Shown: positions 23,446-36,235, numbered from the stretch's first letter. The stretch: DNA of 64,000 bases from Angiostrongylus vasorum (GCA_018806985.1 JADANN010000105.1:1-64000); one strand, 5' to 3'. Numbers and translations are program-made. Notes: generated by a model from the sequence alone, not told the origin.

Positions 23446-24429
23446 TTTATCCTTTTATCCTAATGTTGATTGCATTCTGTCATGTTACGCAAGCTGTTTG
23501 CATTCGCAGATCGGTGAGCGCACACAACATTCTTGCACATCACCTCGAATCAGGTCCAGATTTCGGCACTTTCAATTCACCTCAGAGGCGCCTCAGAGTT
23601 GCACCACGGCACATCACCCTGAATCATGTATATTGTGTGTGAATAGTGTAAAGTATAGTAATTATGAATTATTTGATGCGAATTACATGCAGTATAGGAT
23701 GCTGCTTATAGACATTCTAGCTAATGTAAGCTGAAATCCTAAAAATAGTATTCTTTTGTCAATCTAATTTATACGAGCTGTTTCTTGTTTATTGTACAGA
23801 GTGTTAATGGAGAACGGCTGAGTATTGTGTCTATGGATCTACATGTTGTGCATTTTTCATCACAACCACTAAATTACCGTTAGCTGTGGAAACGTGTCAT
23901 TAAGATGAAAAAAGTTTCAAGTGTTGTTATATTTTAAGCTGAGGCGGGAAAGTCGGCCTCTCTCATTTGCTTCAGATAAGCTACTCCAAGTGTCACTCTC
24001 TTGATATCAGGCTCGACATCATTATGCGTACGTCCATCCTGGTACGCGTACTGATTTCCAACGCATGTGAATTGAAGATGAACTGTGAGCTGAAACAATT
24101 GAGTCAGGAGGTCGGTATCTTTCATCTGCATCTATTTATTGTTTCCGGTAATTGAATTTTATCTCCATTGTAAAGTAATGCATATTTCGTGCCAGATTTT
24201 CAAGAATAGCTGTAGAGAAAATTTTATGACGTAGTGCCGTTTTGTCAGATCCCGTTCTTTGGGTGAATATTATTGCAGAAAGACAAAATGTTGTTTACGG
24301 ATTTGCCGCGATGATGTTGTTGAAGTTTTTAGGTCGTTATCCAGCTCCGCAGTATGAGCAGCAGTAGATTAATGTGTAATTCTTCCATATAGCAAAAATC
24401 CATCGTTAGACGTGCTTATCTGGTCTGTG
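23446..24429. other. Spacer, unassigned
   Basis: No feature recognised. Confidence 0.4.
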
Positions 24430-25000
24430 TAATTTGTGTGACGTATTACAACAGCAGAAGGAAACGAGCGGATTGGGGAACTCGACGATGTGCTGAAGAG
24501 AGCGAAGAAGACCCGGCTTGGTGCCCATCTTCTCTACTCAGCGGTTCTTCCTGCCTTATCGTATAAGTCGGAAAACTAGTCGATGCGTAAGCAAGATGAA
24601 ATTCAGCTTTATTGAACGCGTAGTCAAAAGGACGATGCTAGGAGTATCCCGTGTCACAAAAGTAAGCGAAGAGATCGGAAGCTCCGACCTGCGTCAGCGA
24701 TCAAAAATCAGAGAAGATGTCATTCTGTACGTCAAACAGTCGAAGATAGGATGGGCAGGACACGTTTTGCATACGAACAGCAACCGATGCACAAAATCCG
24801 TCAGTAACTAGATTCCTCGGGATGTCAAACGTACTGCAGAACGACCATCAGCTCGATAGTCAGAGTTCTTCACAAAGAGCTTGCAAGAAAGGTGTGAGGG
24901 CTACTCTTGTTCGCGACAGAGAAAAATGGAAGATTTACTGGTGCCCGCGTACTGCCTCGAGTCACTCGACGATCAAAAGGACTACAGGTGACAGGTGATT
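24430..25000 (+). mobile_element. RTE-type LINE C-terminal fragment
   Basis: Open stretch 24518-24811 carries SSDLRQRSKIREDVILYVKQ and SKIGWAGHVLHTNSNR, followed in broken frames by IPRDVKRTAERPSAR and LESLDDQKDYR. This is the region after the RT domain of the hookworm-type LINE. Confidence 0.8.
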
Positions 25001-25389
25001 AAACAGGTATTATGCGTTTGGTTTTGAAATCACTTCAGAGAAGGCACTCTCAGCGTCACGTGTCACTTTAGAAACATTCACAACACTGCCTAATTTTGAC
25101 TTGCATAAGCACGGGACAATTGCTGCGGCGTGCGCTATGAAGAGAAACCAGTCGTTGTCAGGTATTATGTCGCCCTAAGCTAAAGAATCCACAGGAAAAG
25201 GAAAAACTAAAGGACTGTAGGAGAAAAAAAGAGGAGAAAAATCCATTTTGGTTGTTTTTTTCGCCCTCTAGTTCCTAATTCATTTAAGGCCTTCTTTTAT
25301 GAGAGATTTCTACGAAGTAAACGATGATGAAGGCTTATTCAAATCTGTCGGTTTATGAGGGATCTCAGTTGATAGAATAAGAAACCATT

Positions 25390-26549
25390 ATCTGCGCACC
25401 TACGTTGGTTGAGTGTATTGAATTCAAATAGTTCGAAATACTAGTTGTTACTGATGGTCTACTCTCTTTGAGATCTTCTTCTATCACCTCTCTGCACTGT
25501 TTAGCAAGTTCGGGCGTCAGATGGCGGTTTCCTGTACCTCATGCATTTCCACGTTAGCCTATCGGCTTGAGGATTTCTGGAGACAGACGCCGGTTGCTGA
25601 CTTTCGTAAACTCAGCTTCATAGCGCAAACTTTAAGGTATTGAAGAAGTTAATCGCTCTCTTTGGCGGCGTTGTCAATAATGGCATCCTCTCTAGACCCC
25701 ACTAATCAGCTAAATAATCTCCTGTTTATGATAGCTTTAACGTTTAGACTTTTGAAAATAGCGGTTTTTTTCTTTCTTTTTTTTCGAACGATAAGTGGAT
25801 CCTTGCACGACGGAGGTGATGGTTTGATCCTGCCTAGGATTCTGGAACAAAACCGACATCAGTTAGGTAGAGCCTCCGATTTACTATGCTGTGTTCTGTT
25901 TCGTTATGGTGCTCTCCACTGGGAGACTTCCACTTCCAGCGATGAGGGTGAGGCTTCTGGAATTGCGAGTTAGCGTGAAAGGTGCTCATGCTAAACTCGG
26001 ACAACTGCTCAACCAAATCATACTCGTTCCATTCTAAGCCGTGGGTCTCAATGTGGCTTTCGTTAAACGTTCTTCTGGATCCAATCTTAGCATTAAACTT
26101 CTTAATGATGACCTTGAAGAATGTATGCGCTTCTCTGTAGAACTTGTCCAAGTCCATATAGAACACTTCGACTTCGAGTGTGTCATAGTTTGATTTTGAT
26201 GCGTAGAGGACGAAGATTGTCAGAGTCATTGTTGTTCCACATCGCTCCAACAGTAAAAGTGCGATACGAATTGTTGGTTGTTCGAGTGAATCGGTGTTTA
26301 CGATCAAACTCGTGTTCCTGAGAACACCGATATTGTCGACTCCTCCATTATCTCATGTTCCGATGAACAGTCTTCGTTCGGTACTATACAGCCAGTCTGA
26401 TAACATCGCACCTTATCCTTTTTTCCTATCATGACCAAGTCCTTTTTTATCAAGGACTCAGTTGTATGTGGGTATACATCCCTGGTACAAATCGCCATCT
26501 TGGTCCTTCGAGATTTAGGCAGTCTAGAATGGCCCTGAGATAATAGCAC
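25390..26549 (-). mobile_element. RTE-type LINE endonuclease fragment
   Basis: Minus strand: 26549-26304 and 26307-25834 encode the apurinic-like endonuclease half, with FYMDLDKFYREAHTFFKVII, FNAKIGSRRT, THGLEWNEY and HRWKWKSPSGEHHNE (normally followed by the D-H pair). Further down, ELAKQCREVIEEDLKE (about 25515-25465) is the linker before the RT. Catalytic GDFN is changed to KKFN and the -IDHI- region is altered, so it is inactive. Confidence 0.82.
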
Positions 26550-27234
26550 GCTCTTCGTACTTGTCCTACCTAACGTCTACGTATCGAGGATCATTTCTGG
26601 TTGGCGTAATGAGCCCCACATATTATACTCTGTCTAGCATTCATTAGATTCTACGGAATGCCGAGAATCTATCCTAGAGAGGAATCTCATGCCGATTAGT
26701 CGCGCGCCAACTTGACGTGCCCAAGCTGGCTAACAAGGGGTTAATCGCAGAGCAAAAGCAAGCTTATGCTTCGCTCAGGCGCAGGATGATTCAAGAGCTG
26801 AACTTCCTGTTTCTGCCGTGCCGATTTGACACATAACTTTTGTATTTACGAAGACGTATTCACGGATGCGTGTGTGGGTGTGTACCCGTTTATGAGGATT
26901 GTATTCTATGAGCAAATTCGGGCAAAGGACTGCAACGAAGCAACTGGGAAGTACACAAGTGGCGGTTAGGAGCTGCCTTCAAAAGCTAAGTTCATGGTCT
27001 TCTCCGAGAGAGAGTGACATGTTATCTGTGAATGTAACCAGCTCCAACGTTCAAAACTTGGTCAGCTATACGTCAGTATTAAATGCTAAATTTTAAAGGC
27101 TCACTAATTTTAAACTATCCCGTACCACGCAAATGACAGGGTGGACACTAAATTTTTCCGTACGTCAGTGATGAAGTATTAGGGAAATCCTTGTTTGCGC
27201 TACAATGTCTTAAGTCAGTTGGAACCGTCACGCG
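26550..27234. other. Spacer, unassigned
   Basis: Between two LINE pieces; may be further LINE debris, no motif seen. Confidence 0.4.
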
Positions 27235-27440
27235 ATGCGTCTTAAGGACAAACAACAAGAGCCGTTAGGGAGTGGATTCCTTGGCATGTGAAACGGACAA
27301 GAGGTGTGGCATCGACTCTATCAGATTCAGATTTTATCGTAAAAGTCCTAGAACAAAGATATGGTACTCAAAGAGTCCCAAGAGGGTATAGAACTAACTC
27401 GACTACACTTGCCCACTGCAGGAGGTTTTCTGGAGGCGGC
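27235..27440 (+). mobile_element. RTE-type LINE C-terminal fragment
   Basis: One frame reads RAVREWIPWHVKRTRG, then LEQRYGTQRVPRGYRTN and STTLAHCRR before a stop; matches the LINE tail seen at 31850-32060. Confidence 0.7.
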
Positions 27441-27489
27441 TCAAGTTACTACGCACAGTAGGATGGGAGGACAAGTGAAACGAGGACAC

Positions 27490-27880
27490 TTACTTCGATG
27501 CTTGAATGGCCCGTCTTCACTGGTTGTGCAGGACTCAGCATAATTTCCATTCTCTGGACAATTGCTGGCTTAGCCGTTATGGTTCCCTGGAGTCTCGAGA
27601 TTAACCTGGTCAAAGTCTGCTTCAGGTCGTGATCACCACAGGCAGTCGCAGCCTTTGTGGTTCAGAGAAGAGAGATTTGCCACCGTGCGACTAGCTTGAC
27701 GCCAGGACGGTTGTGGATCGCGGTATTGGCTCACTCTTAGCTGGGCTTTCTGAAGGGAACGCCGGACTCCTCCTTAGCTTCGGCAGCCCTCTTGTGTGGA
27801 TAGTCCTTCGCTGTACAACGCAGGCCGACATCCAGGAACATCTCCCACTCACGATGAGCGGTAAACTGTTGGGAAGAAAT
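27490..27880. repeat. ~380-base repeat family D (spacer)
   Basis: GGCCCGTCTTCACTGGTTGTG at one end, CCCACTCACGATGAGCGGTAA at the other. Confidence 0.72.
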
Positions 27881-28921
27881 TTTTTGAGGCAGTTACAGTT
27901 TCTTCTTGGCTTTGCTTCGAAAGAAATTGGAACTGTTGTTAGTTCGTCCTGGATCCGTGCCTCTGTCCATTCTCTTGATCGCAGCACAAACTTCGGACAG
28001 GCGAATGTGGTGTGAGGTGCCCTCAGCTGGGATTTTCGAGTCTCTTAGAGTATTGTGGAGATTGGGTTGTGCATCAAACTGCGCCTAATCATTCATAACG
28101 CACCATTCAATTGTATTACCATTAACAAATAATGCCATTTTTTTTCGTTATTCGTTTTGTTTACTTACAATCTGTAATTTGAATTTTCGACATCTCCTTA
28201 TTCTTCCGTATGAAGAGCCCATGTACGCCAACTCTTATGGCTGACGAAAAAAGAAAAGAAAAAACTGATTCACCGTCCAAATCCAATGCTGTCGCCCTTG
28301 GTTAGTTAGTTTCACAACATATGCGAAATATATTTCGGTATTTGTACGTTAACGTTGGAGCACTTCTCGATACCGGGTTTCCATTATCTTCGGTATTAAT
28401 GAAGAACGTGCTGTGTTCCTGACGAACGAACCTGAAGTTCTTAAAAATAATATTTATTCGATATTTACTAACGTTTCGGCAGGGTTCGCCTTGTTCAAAA
28501 CCTGGAAATTTCAAATGGTGCCAAAATACGCCTAACCCACTTTGCAGGCAGTAATTTTGGTGGCGCCGAGTACACAACCATATTGCGAATACACTTATAC
28601 CAGTCCTTTCTATTACTTACCATCGCAGCAAGGAGATGTCTCTAAGTGTCTCTCTTTGGTGTTCAAATAGAGCAGAGAAGGCATCTGTTTCACCGGTAGC
28701 ATTCCCTGCGTTTGCTACTTCTCGAGAGGAGGTTTCTCCCGCAAACCAAGCTCGTGTAAGAAACAAAATTTTTTTGTAAAACTGTCAGGTACAGGATTCA
28801 CGTTTTCTTGAATAATGCAAAACAGTAACATCTAAATTTAACAAGATACCGATTGATACTGAAATAACAGCAAAGAGAGGAAATGAATCAGATATGATTC
28901 ATGCGCGCAGGAACAAGTTTA
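27881..28921. other. Spacer, unassigned
   Basis: No feature recognised. Confidence 0.4.
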
Positions 28922-29766
28922 TTACATGTTGCGGTGGACAGCAGGACGAATTCCATCATCATTCACTAGGGCTCCATTAATTCTTAGGTAATGGAGATGC
29001 ATTATGGTGCGACATACACTTAATTCACGGATTGACTTGTGTAGGCTTGAAGACTTTCGACGAACCAGTTCGTAGAGTTGTTGGGGTGTTTCATGATCTG
29101 ATCGGGCGTCTAAGGAAAGGATCCCGTTCAGAATGTGCTTGTCATTAGCGAGTGTCTTTCCTTGGATGAGGAAGTTTTTTTCGATCTTCTGGGGCCGTTG
29201 AATCCTTGCATGAGCAATCTGTGATTGGATCTGATTTGGAATCATGGGATCGATCTTCGTAGTGGTCAGTACCACAGGACTGTTCCATTGTTTGTTTTAT
29301 CTGGTCCTTTACTCTCTGCTCGACTGACTCCTGGTACATTGGTGTTGAGGTGTCCAACAATAAATGTGTGGGTGAGGTCTCATTTACAGACCAGGCCACA
29401 ACCTAGGACTGCTGCACTCCTATGAGCTGCAGTGGCGTATGAGAGACAGTTAACGGATTTATTTTCTTTTGACGTGGAAGAAGAAGAAAGATGCTCAGTC
29501 GAAGTGATGGAACTGACGTGTATACATGGGTGTACGATAAATTCTAAAGCACTTCGCGGGATTGTTTTTTCACGGAAAGTGAGGGTCTCATCGTCTGGCC
29601 AGCTCATGTTGGTGGGAGGCTGTTTTGGTGTTTTGGTTGCAGAGAAAGAGGACTCTTGATAAACCGAAACCAAGTTAGACACAATGAGAAACAACTGTAC
29701 CAAATCCCCTAAAGACGTAAATGATTTAAGCGCAAATCCACAAAACCCCTTGAAAATTCGGAACAT
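28922..29766 (-). other. Unrecognised minus-strand ORF cluster
   Basis: Three overlapping open stretches (29766-29380, 29399-29145, 29275-28922; 128, 84 and 117 aa) follow each other on the minus strand with frame changes. They are Ser/Thr/Lys-rich; the last contains ELVRRKSSSLHKSIRELSV and MHLHYLRINGALVNDDGIRP, faintly like gag-type sequence of LTR retroelements. Probably a decayed ORF, origin unknown. Confidence 0.3.
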
Positions 29767-30374
29767 CCACTAGTGCCTGACCCATCTAGTAGAATATGTG
29801 CTCAGAAAAATAAATCAGTTATACTTGAGCCGATTTCTTCGTAAAATTTCTTGCATGTACAGTTGTCTGTAAATCCGTCAAATATCACATTTAATAGGTG
29901 ATTTAGGTTGGGAACTTCCCCATTCGGACCAGCTTGTACAAGAAAGATGGAGTCCATAATGGCATTTGGCCATCAACTTGGCGACTTGTCGTTGTTTTTT
30001 AATTGTGCTGAAACATTTGACTTCCAGGTGAAGATGTGCTAAAGGTTTTTACATTGCCCGACGTTCAAAGGTAATCTTATCATTTAATTTCATGCAGCGG
30101 GAAAGATTTTAGTGGGTCTTTTCCAGGTTGGGGCTTAGGGATGCTTCGAAGGGTTCATTTGCTCGGAAAAACTCATGCTTTCTGCTATCTCACCACAAAT
30201 GCGGACTATCTAGGTGTGTTTTTTATTCGTTTCTTCTCTAATTTCTTGATTTTGACTTCACTAATTGCCGAGTTATGATTTGGGAAGCTATTCGTGCAAG
30301 TGGTGAACTGAGCATAGATCGGATAGGAAAGCGACTAAATCTGAAAGCGAATATTGGTATTTTCGTCACGATAC

Positions 30375-30655
30375 CTCCCAACGGTTTACCACCCCATCGT
30401 GGTTGAGAGAGGTGTTCCTGGGTGTCGGAATGCGATGTACAGCGGGAATTATTCCCCTGGCAGGGTCACCCAAGCTGACAAGGATTCCAGCTTGCTGCGA
30501 CTGCCTGTGGTGGTGAAGACCTGGGGCAGACTTTGGCCAGGCTGACCTCGGGATTCAAGAAAACCACAATGCCCTTAACCAATAAATCTCCGAAAAATGG
30601 AGATTATGCTGGGACCTGCACAACCAGTGAGGATGGGCCATTCAAGTATCAAGTA
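30375..30655. repeat. ~280-base repeat family D (spacer, internal deletion)
   Basis: TTTACCACCCCATCGTGGTTG end and GGATGGGCCATTCAAGTATC end; opposite orientation to 27490-27880. Confidence 0.72.
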
Positions 30656-30794
30656 TCAAATAAGTTCATCACGATGAACCCAGGTTACTTTGGAAGGTTG
30701 AATTTACACGACAACTTGAAGCAGATGATTTTTCAAAGATATATTCCGCCCATAGTGTTAACTTTTTTCACTTAGTGCCTATTATGATTTTTCA

Positions 30795-30874
30795 CGGCAG
30801 GATGTCATGTACGATACAACCACAATGATGCTGAGATGTTTGCAAAATTCCGGACAGCAGGTGTCTGCGGACGA
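30795..30874 (-). repeat. SINE-like family B, partial
   Basis: ACAACCACAATGATGCTGAG and TTTGCAAAATTCCGGACAGC; fused to the start of the LINE remnant. Confidence 0.65.
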
Positions 30875-32090
30875 ACACTGGGCGATGGGCAGCCATGTGA
30901 GCAAGCAGGGTCTCGAAAAGGATTTAGTACGATGGACCACATCCACACAAAAAACAAGACTCATTGAAGTATCGCGAGAGTACAAAAGACCGCTCTGTTT
31001 CACATTCATCGATTTAAAGAAGGCCTTTGACTAAATTGAGATAGAAGCAGTCATGGAAGCCCTTGACAGTCAAGGAGTCCCTACTGAGCATATAAAGATT
31101 CTTCGTGAGCTGTACAAAAAACTTCACAACCAAGATGTCACCATTCTACAACGATATTAACATCGACGTCAAAAGAGGGGTTAGGCAAGGCGATACCATT
31201 TCGCCAAAATTATTTCCCGCCACCCTCCAGAACGTCATGCGAGCACTGGAATGAGGTAATATGAGAGTGAAAATCGATGGCCGGCAGTTACATCATCTTC
31301 GCTTTGCTGATGACATCGTCCTTATAATACCGAACATTAGCTAAACAGAACGTATGCTTGCCGACTTTGATAAAGCCTGTGGAGAGATTAGTCTTCGACT
31401 AAACCTCACAAAAACGATGTTCATGATGAACGGATTGGTTTATGCTCCAGTTATGTCTATCTAAGTCGGGAAATGAACATGATGAACGACTTAGCTCCAG
31501 AGTTGAGCAGAAGCAAGCGAGCGGCTTAGGAAGTTTTCAAGAGCATCGAGGATGTAGTGAAGAGAACATAGAACACCCGACTCCGTGCCCACCTTTTCGA
31601 CTCAACGGTACTTCCTGCCCTCACGCATGGGTCAGAAACCCGGGCCACTGCGTAAGCAGGATGGAAGATCACTCAGCGTTGTCGAACGCGCATTCGAAAG
31701 GACGATACTAGGAGTATTCCGTTTCACACAAGTAAGGGATGTGATCCGAAGCTCTGACCTGCGCCAACGATTAAAAATCAAGGATGCCGTTCTTTACGCC
31801 AAACAGTCGAAGATAAGGCGGGCCGGACACGTAATGTGTATGAATGACAACCGATGGCCAAGAGCCGTTAGTGACTGGATTCCTCGGGATGTCAAACCTG
31901 CTGCAAAGAGACCACCGACCCGATGGTCGGTGTTCTTCACGATGAGCCTAGAAGAAAAATATGATGCTCGACGAGTCCCTAGAGCGAGCAGAACCCACTG
32001 GGCTACTCTTGCACGTGACAGGGAAAAGTGGAAGATTTACTGGTGCACGCTCGAGTCACTCGATGATCAACGGGACTACAGGTGATACAG
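30875..32090 (+). mobile_element. RTE-type LINE RT and C-terminal remnant (spacer)
   Basis: The longest LINE piece in the spacer. It reads SREYKRPLCFTFIDLKKAFD, a stop, EAVMEALDSQGVP, a frameshifted RQGDTISPKLF region (31185-31215), LHHLRFADDIVLIIP (31285-31335) with the intact FADD catalytic box, and an open C-terminal block 31585-32085 ending KWKIYWCTLESLDDQRDYR. At least four frame breaks. Less decayed than the arm copy. Confidence 0.88.
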
Positions 32091-32194
32091 GTGATGCTAG
32101 TCACCTCTTATGACACCGATCAACTGTTTTTTGTAACACGCGACACTCCCGAAATCAATCCCGTTGACAGATGATTGCTGATAGCATCTATGGA

Positions 32195-32345
32195 ACACGG
32201 CTGAGAGAAAGGCGAAACGAAGGGCTCTGCGAGGTGTGGTGGTGAACGCGTTAGCTCACGGAAACGGTAATAGCGCGTTTCGTGAAACCTGGGGTCCGGA
32301 GTTTTGTAAAAAATATTTCTGCATCATTGTGGTTGTAATTCAACA
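32195..32345 (+). repeat. SINE-like family B
   Basis: Has an internal deletion after GCGCGTTTCGTG. Confidence 0.75.
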
Positions 32346-32559
32346 TCTCTTAATAAAGTACAAGAGTGATAATTCTGAGAGTGACAAAGGAGTGGAGTTT
32401 GTAGTTATTCCCAGATGGCTGGTTCTTAGAACAACAGAAAAATATCCACGATGTTTCTCTCAATCGACAATCCTCTCAAAAGGAATACTGAAATCAATAC
32501 CGAAAGTTAAATCGGGAGCGGGTCTCCACGGCGCAGCGGGTTTAGAGTCTTTAGTTATT

Positions 32560-32670
32560 TCTCAACTAAAGAACTATCATACAACTTGTCCTGTCCTGTA
32601 CTTGCTTATTAAGAGACATAGGCTTGGTTCTACTGATGATCTTGCGTCCACAGATCCCTACTGAACCCAT
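32560..32670 (+). mobile_element. Penelope-like reverse transcriptase fragment near inner palindrome edge
   Basis: Plus strand reads CPVLYLLIKRHRLGSTDDLA then STDP, a diverged relative of the piece at 21530-21665. Same orientation as the fragments at 34022 and 35167, so these may be parts of one element running across the inner breakpoint at 33239. Confidence 0.5.
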
Positions 32671-34021
32671 CCGTACGCTAATTTGCAGACTCAGTGGCAA
32701 AGGGCGGCATAGTTTTAGATGCATCATTTATCTAAACGATTTTTCAACGCACATCACTACAAGTCACTCGTACAATGTGATTATCTTATTTTCTCTAGAA
32801 GTGAAAGACCGCGATCGCATACAGGTGTGAACACCTTGTTGGATCGGAAGCGAGTGCCGAGACATTCAACTTCGGCGTACAGTTTCAGCTTTAGTGAAAT
32901 GGTGGATAATCCTCGACCTCGTTTTCACTACTAACACCTGGCTGATAAAGCGATTTCTCTGCGTTTCATAGTAGCATCTGTTTTCATACAAGGAAGACAA
33001 CTACCAAATGTGACTGACAGCACCGTAGTTCGACGACGACCTTATCGTATGCTCATCTTAAAGATATTTCTTAGTAGCAAATGCTCCACCGTTTCCCATC
33101 ATAACCAATACTAAATGGCGCAGTTGTTTCCAGAGCGTGAAGTAGAAGAAGGGAAGTCCTTAATTTCTGTCTTCAACTCCAACTTTCAAAGTGTACTCGA
33201 TGGTAGAGTGGCCAAAGGCATTTTCACGACGTTCGGTGAAAATAATAACAGCCGTTACTCGTCACATTGCAGCTAGTAGAAATTCTTCACGAAGAATGGA
33301 CGACAACACCGAGTCGCTGAATTTAACCCCTGCTTTCTCGTTGGCCCGCCTGCCTTAAAACACAATAGTTCACATCTAGCATCGTCAGTTAACATTTCGA
33401 AGTCTAACGTTGCTGGACTGCCACTAATAAATGTAGGAGAGACTGGCTGGTACGAGTTGATATCTACTCATTTTCCTTCTTCGAACAGAGGCTATCACTC
33501 TATATTCAGCACTAAATCGAGATCTGTAGAACAATGTATTGTCTTCCAAAATCCGAAAATCAGCTTTCTGCTTTAAATGGTTTACAAAGAAACTGTTTCT
33601 CGAACGAGTTCATTTAGCACCGCAAAGTATTGCTGTTGGAAAGAATCACCATAGACATTGTTTCTTTGTTCAAGCGTACAAGCATCTCGTTGGTATACTG
33701 TAGCTTGCAGTTGAACTTTAGAAACATTTTATCGCTACGACGAGCTGCTAAATCATTGAAAAGATCTGTGCAAATGCAAATGCTGCCTACTTGCACAAGA
33801 ACCAATGATTTTAAGAAGGCGTTCATCGATGCCTTCCACATAGTGCGTTTTGTCCAACTCTTGTTCTGATAACCTTCTACTGCAGGACAACGGAACAATG
33901 ACAATTAACATCTTGAGAAAACAGCTGTCTCATACACTACAACGGTAGAGCCGTTAAGAATGAGATTGGAGTCGTTCAGCTCTCGTACTCAGTCTGCGGT
34001 CGGTGCTTTATTCTAGATATT

Positions 34022-34254
34022 ATGCACCACAGATTGTTACTTCATCTGCTCCGCATAGGAGGAGAGGGACTAATATTTCATGTTGTTAAACAAACGATAA
34101 GAGTATATAGAATCCTCCGAGAAAAGGCGACAGAAAAGTGGACTCCATTTCTGAATGTTCAAATCATTACCTTGGATACTTGGATGGTCCGTTTTCACTG
34201 GCAGTGCCAGTCCCACCACAAACTCCATTCGTTTCTCTCTCACGCTCACGTCGT
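34022..34254 (+). mobile_element. Penelope-like element fragment, reverse transcriptase end (right)
   Basis: Mirror of 18017-18250; reads EKWTPFLNVQI on the plus strand. Confidence 0.5.
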
Positions 34255-34436
34255 CAAAGGTGGTGGTCTGCTTGGAACACGACGACGTTAGCGAGGACCA
34301 TTCGCTAGTGTTGAAATCATTCCCATATGCGAATGCATAGTGAGATTATGTAGTGCGAATGCACATGGGAATGATTTGAGCACTAGGGATCGAGTCTCGC
34401 TAACGTCATCATGTTCTAAGCAGACCACCACCTTTG
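34255..34436. mobile_element. 182-base foldback/MITE-like hairpin (right)
   Basis: Mirror copy of 17835-18016, identical length and termini. Confidence 0.85.
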
Positions 34437-35145
34437 ATCCACCATTCGTTTGGGTGGACTTGCAAGAGGACGCTTACATACGGTCGGAAACCGCTCCACA
34501 GTCCTTTTCGTCCATCCGTCATCTGTTCTTCGTATTATGGGCCCGGTCTGCCTTTGTCTCGCTATTGATACATATTCACTTAGGTCACAAAAAGTGGAAC
34601 AGTTTTCGAAGCTCTGAGTTGTCCATTTCGGCTAGACGTTGTGAGCCGCCGTTAACTTTCAAAAGACATCGATCGTTAAAGCACTCTTGGATGGCGCGCA
34701 GCGTTCTTGGCGTGGTTGAGGGAACAGCACACGTTTCTGCCGCATAAAAGAGCGTTGGGAGGACTGCTGAATCGAAAAGGTGAATGCGAATGCGTATTGG
34801 GTCTCGTTAGCTTCTTCGAGAGGCCAGAATTCGGCTCATACCGTGTTTTCTTCTTCTGAATAATTCCTTCCTCATGTTCTCCTTGTTCATCAAATGTCCA
34901 AGGTACACGACTAGGTGGTCTCTGCAATCATAGAACCATGCAGTTCGATTCATTCCCCTTCGCACCATCGGTTCTTCATGATCTGGCTCTTTGTCCTATT
35001 TATGCACAGTCCAGTTTTTTTTCTCCGTTTTATTGAACCCATTTGGCATCCTTCATTTGGTCTTTTTAAAAAATAACACGATTTCATTGGCAAAACCGAA
35101 GATTTGGTAGGAGTTTTCCATCAAAGTGAGCGCCATTCCGGTCAC
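34437..35145 (-). mobile_element. Second RTE-type LINE remnant (right)
   Basis: Mirror of 17126-17834 with the same breaks. Confidence 0.75.
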
Positions 35146-35166
35146 ATTCTAGAGATTTAATTTACC

Positions 35167-35475
35167 CACTGCAGTGGGGTGGTAAACACCTTTGACGATA
35201 CTGCGTCTCCTCGTCGAAACCCTTTTCCTGTGGAGTTTTGGTGAGAGAGCGTGGGAGACTTTTGAATTAAAAGTCACCATTCTCGTACGGGAATCTAGAA
35301 CTTCTGCGCGTGAAACCCTTGAGGCGTTTTGGATCAGTTTCGAGAATCCAAGAATGGACAGTAGGGAGGAATGCCTTGTTATCAGGCGTGATCTCAAACA
35401 ACACCTCATGTTGATATTTCAAACTGAGAGCGGCACATTTTTCGCCAACGTAACACTGTATGCGACTGGTCTCCA
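35167..35475 (+). mobile_element. Penelope-like element C-terminal (GIY-YIG end) fragment (right)
   Basis: Plus strand open stretch with TILVRESRTSARETLEAFWI then ENPRMDSREECLVIRRDL, the conserved tail that follows the GIY-YIG endonuclease of nematode Penelope-like elements. A diverged copy is at 55880-56010. Confidence 0.65.
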
Positions 35476-35564
35476 CTACTAACTGAAAGACTTATAGAGA
35501 ACAAAACGCTTCCTAACAACCCCCGATTGGTAGAAACATGGCAGAGAGTAAGGCAAAAGAAGGC

Positions 35565-35675
35565 CCGTGTTAGGCGTGGTGGATTGCGCGTGAGATCCTT
35601 ATGTGGGTTATAGCGGGTTTGAAACCCATGTGTGGCACCGAGTTTTGCCCATATCTCAGCATCCTTGTGGTGATA
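35565..35675 (+). repeat. SINE-like family B variant (right)
   Basis: Palindrome partner of 16600-16710. Confidence 0.7.
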
Positions 35676-35859
35676 TTCCAACGGTTTAAAAGAAGTTGTT
35701 TGTCACTTGACCGAAATTTGGGTCCCGAGTTCTTATAGTTATTTGCACATTTGTCACCATAGATGGAATCGTAGTATACTAGAGCACGCAATATGTGGAT
35801 TAGCGTGTCACGATTCGGATCCCAGTAGTCTTCCTGTCGACAACCTAAGAAGGGCACGT

Positions 35860-36124
35860 GAAGTACAGTGGTTAGGGTGTTCTGCAATGCACATACGGTC
35901 TCTGGATCAAGTCAGAATCACGAACTCACCTAGCTTTCCATTTCTTCAGGGTCGGCAAATTGATACCAGACCTGTATGGGAGGATAGAAGCACTGACTTG
36001 ATAAAGTCCACCGCAAGTCGTTATGTAGGCCAGACGTGCACTCAGTCAACTCAGTCATCTCTAACGATGCTTGACGAAGTCGAATGTATACTGCGTCCCT
36101 CTGGGATTGACCAACGCTGAGCAC
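35860..36124 (+). repeat. SINE family A (right arm)
   Basis: Palindrome partner of 16147-16440. Confidence 0.85.
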
Positions 36125-36235
36125 TTTATCTTTTAAATTTTTTTCACATCATGCTCTCATCATTTCTTCTAGCCATCTCAGCTTCAACGCTCGACAATCC
36201 AAAGAGCTCCATAAAGTCAGGCTATAAAGGATAAG

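Larger units (their letters stand above)
19034..33238. other. Palindrome spacer (non-inverted)
   Basis: The 14.2 kb between the arms is not self-complementary. I recognise several RTE-type LINE pieces, two short Penelope-like reverse transcriptase pieces, two copies of the ~380-base D repeat and SINEs. No intact host gene was recognised. Confidence 0.9.

Noticed and set aside
23177..23734. 185-aa ORF
   Set aside because: First half is SINE A in one frame; the rest shows no coding character.
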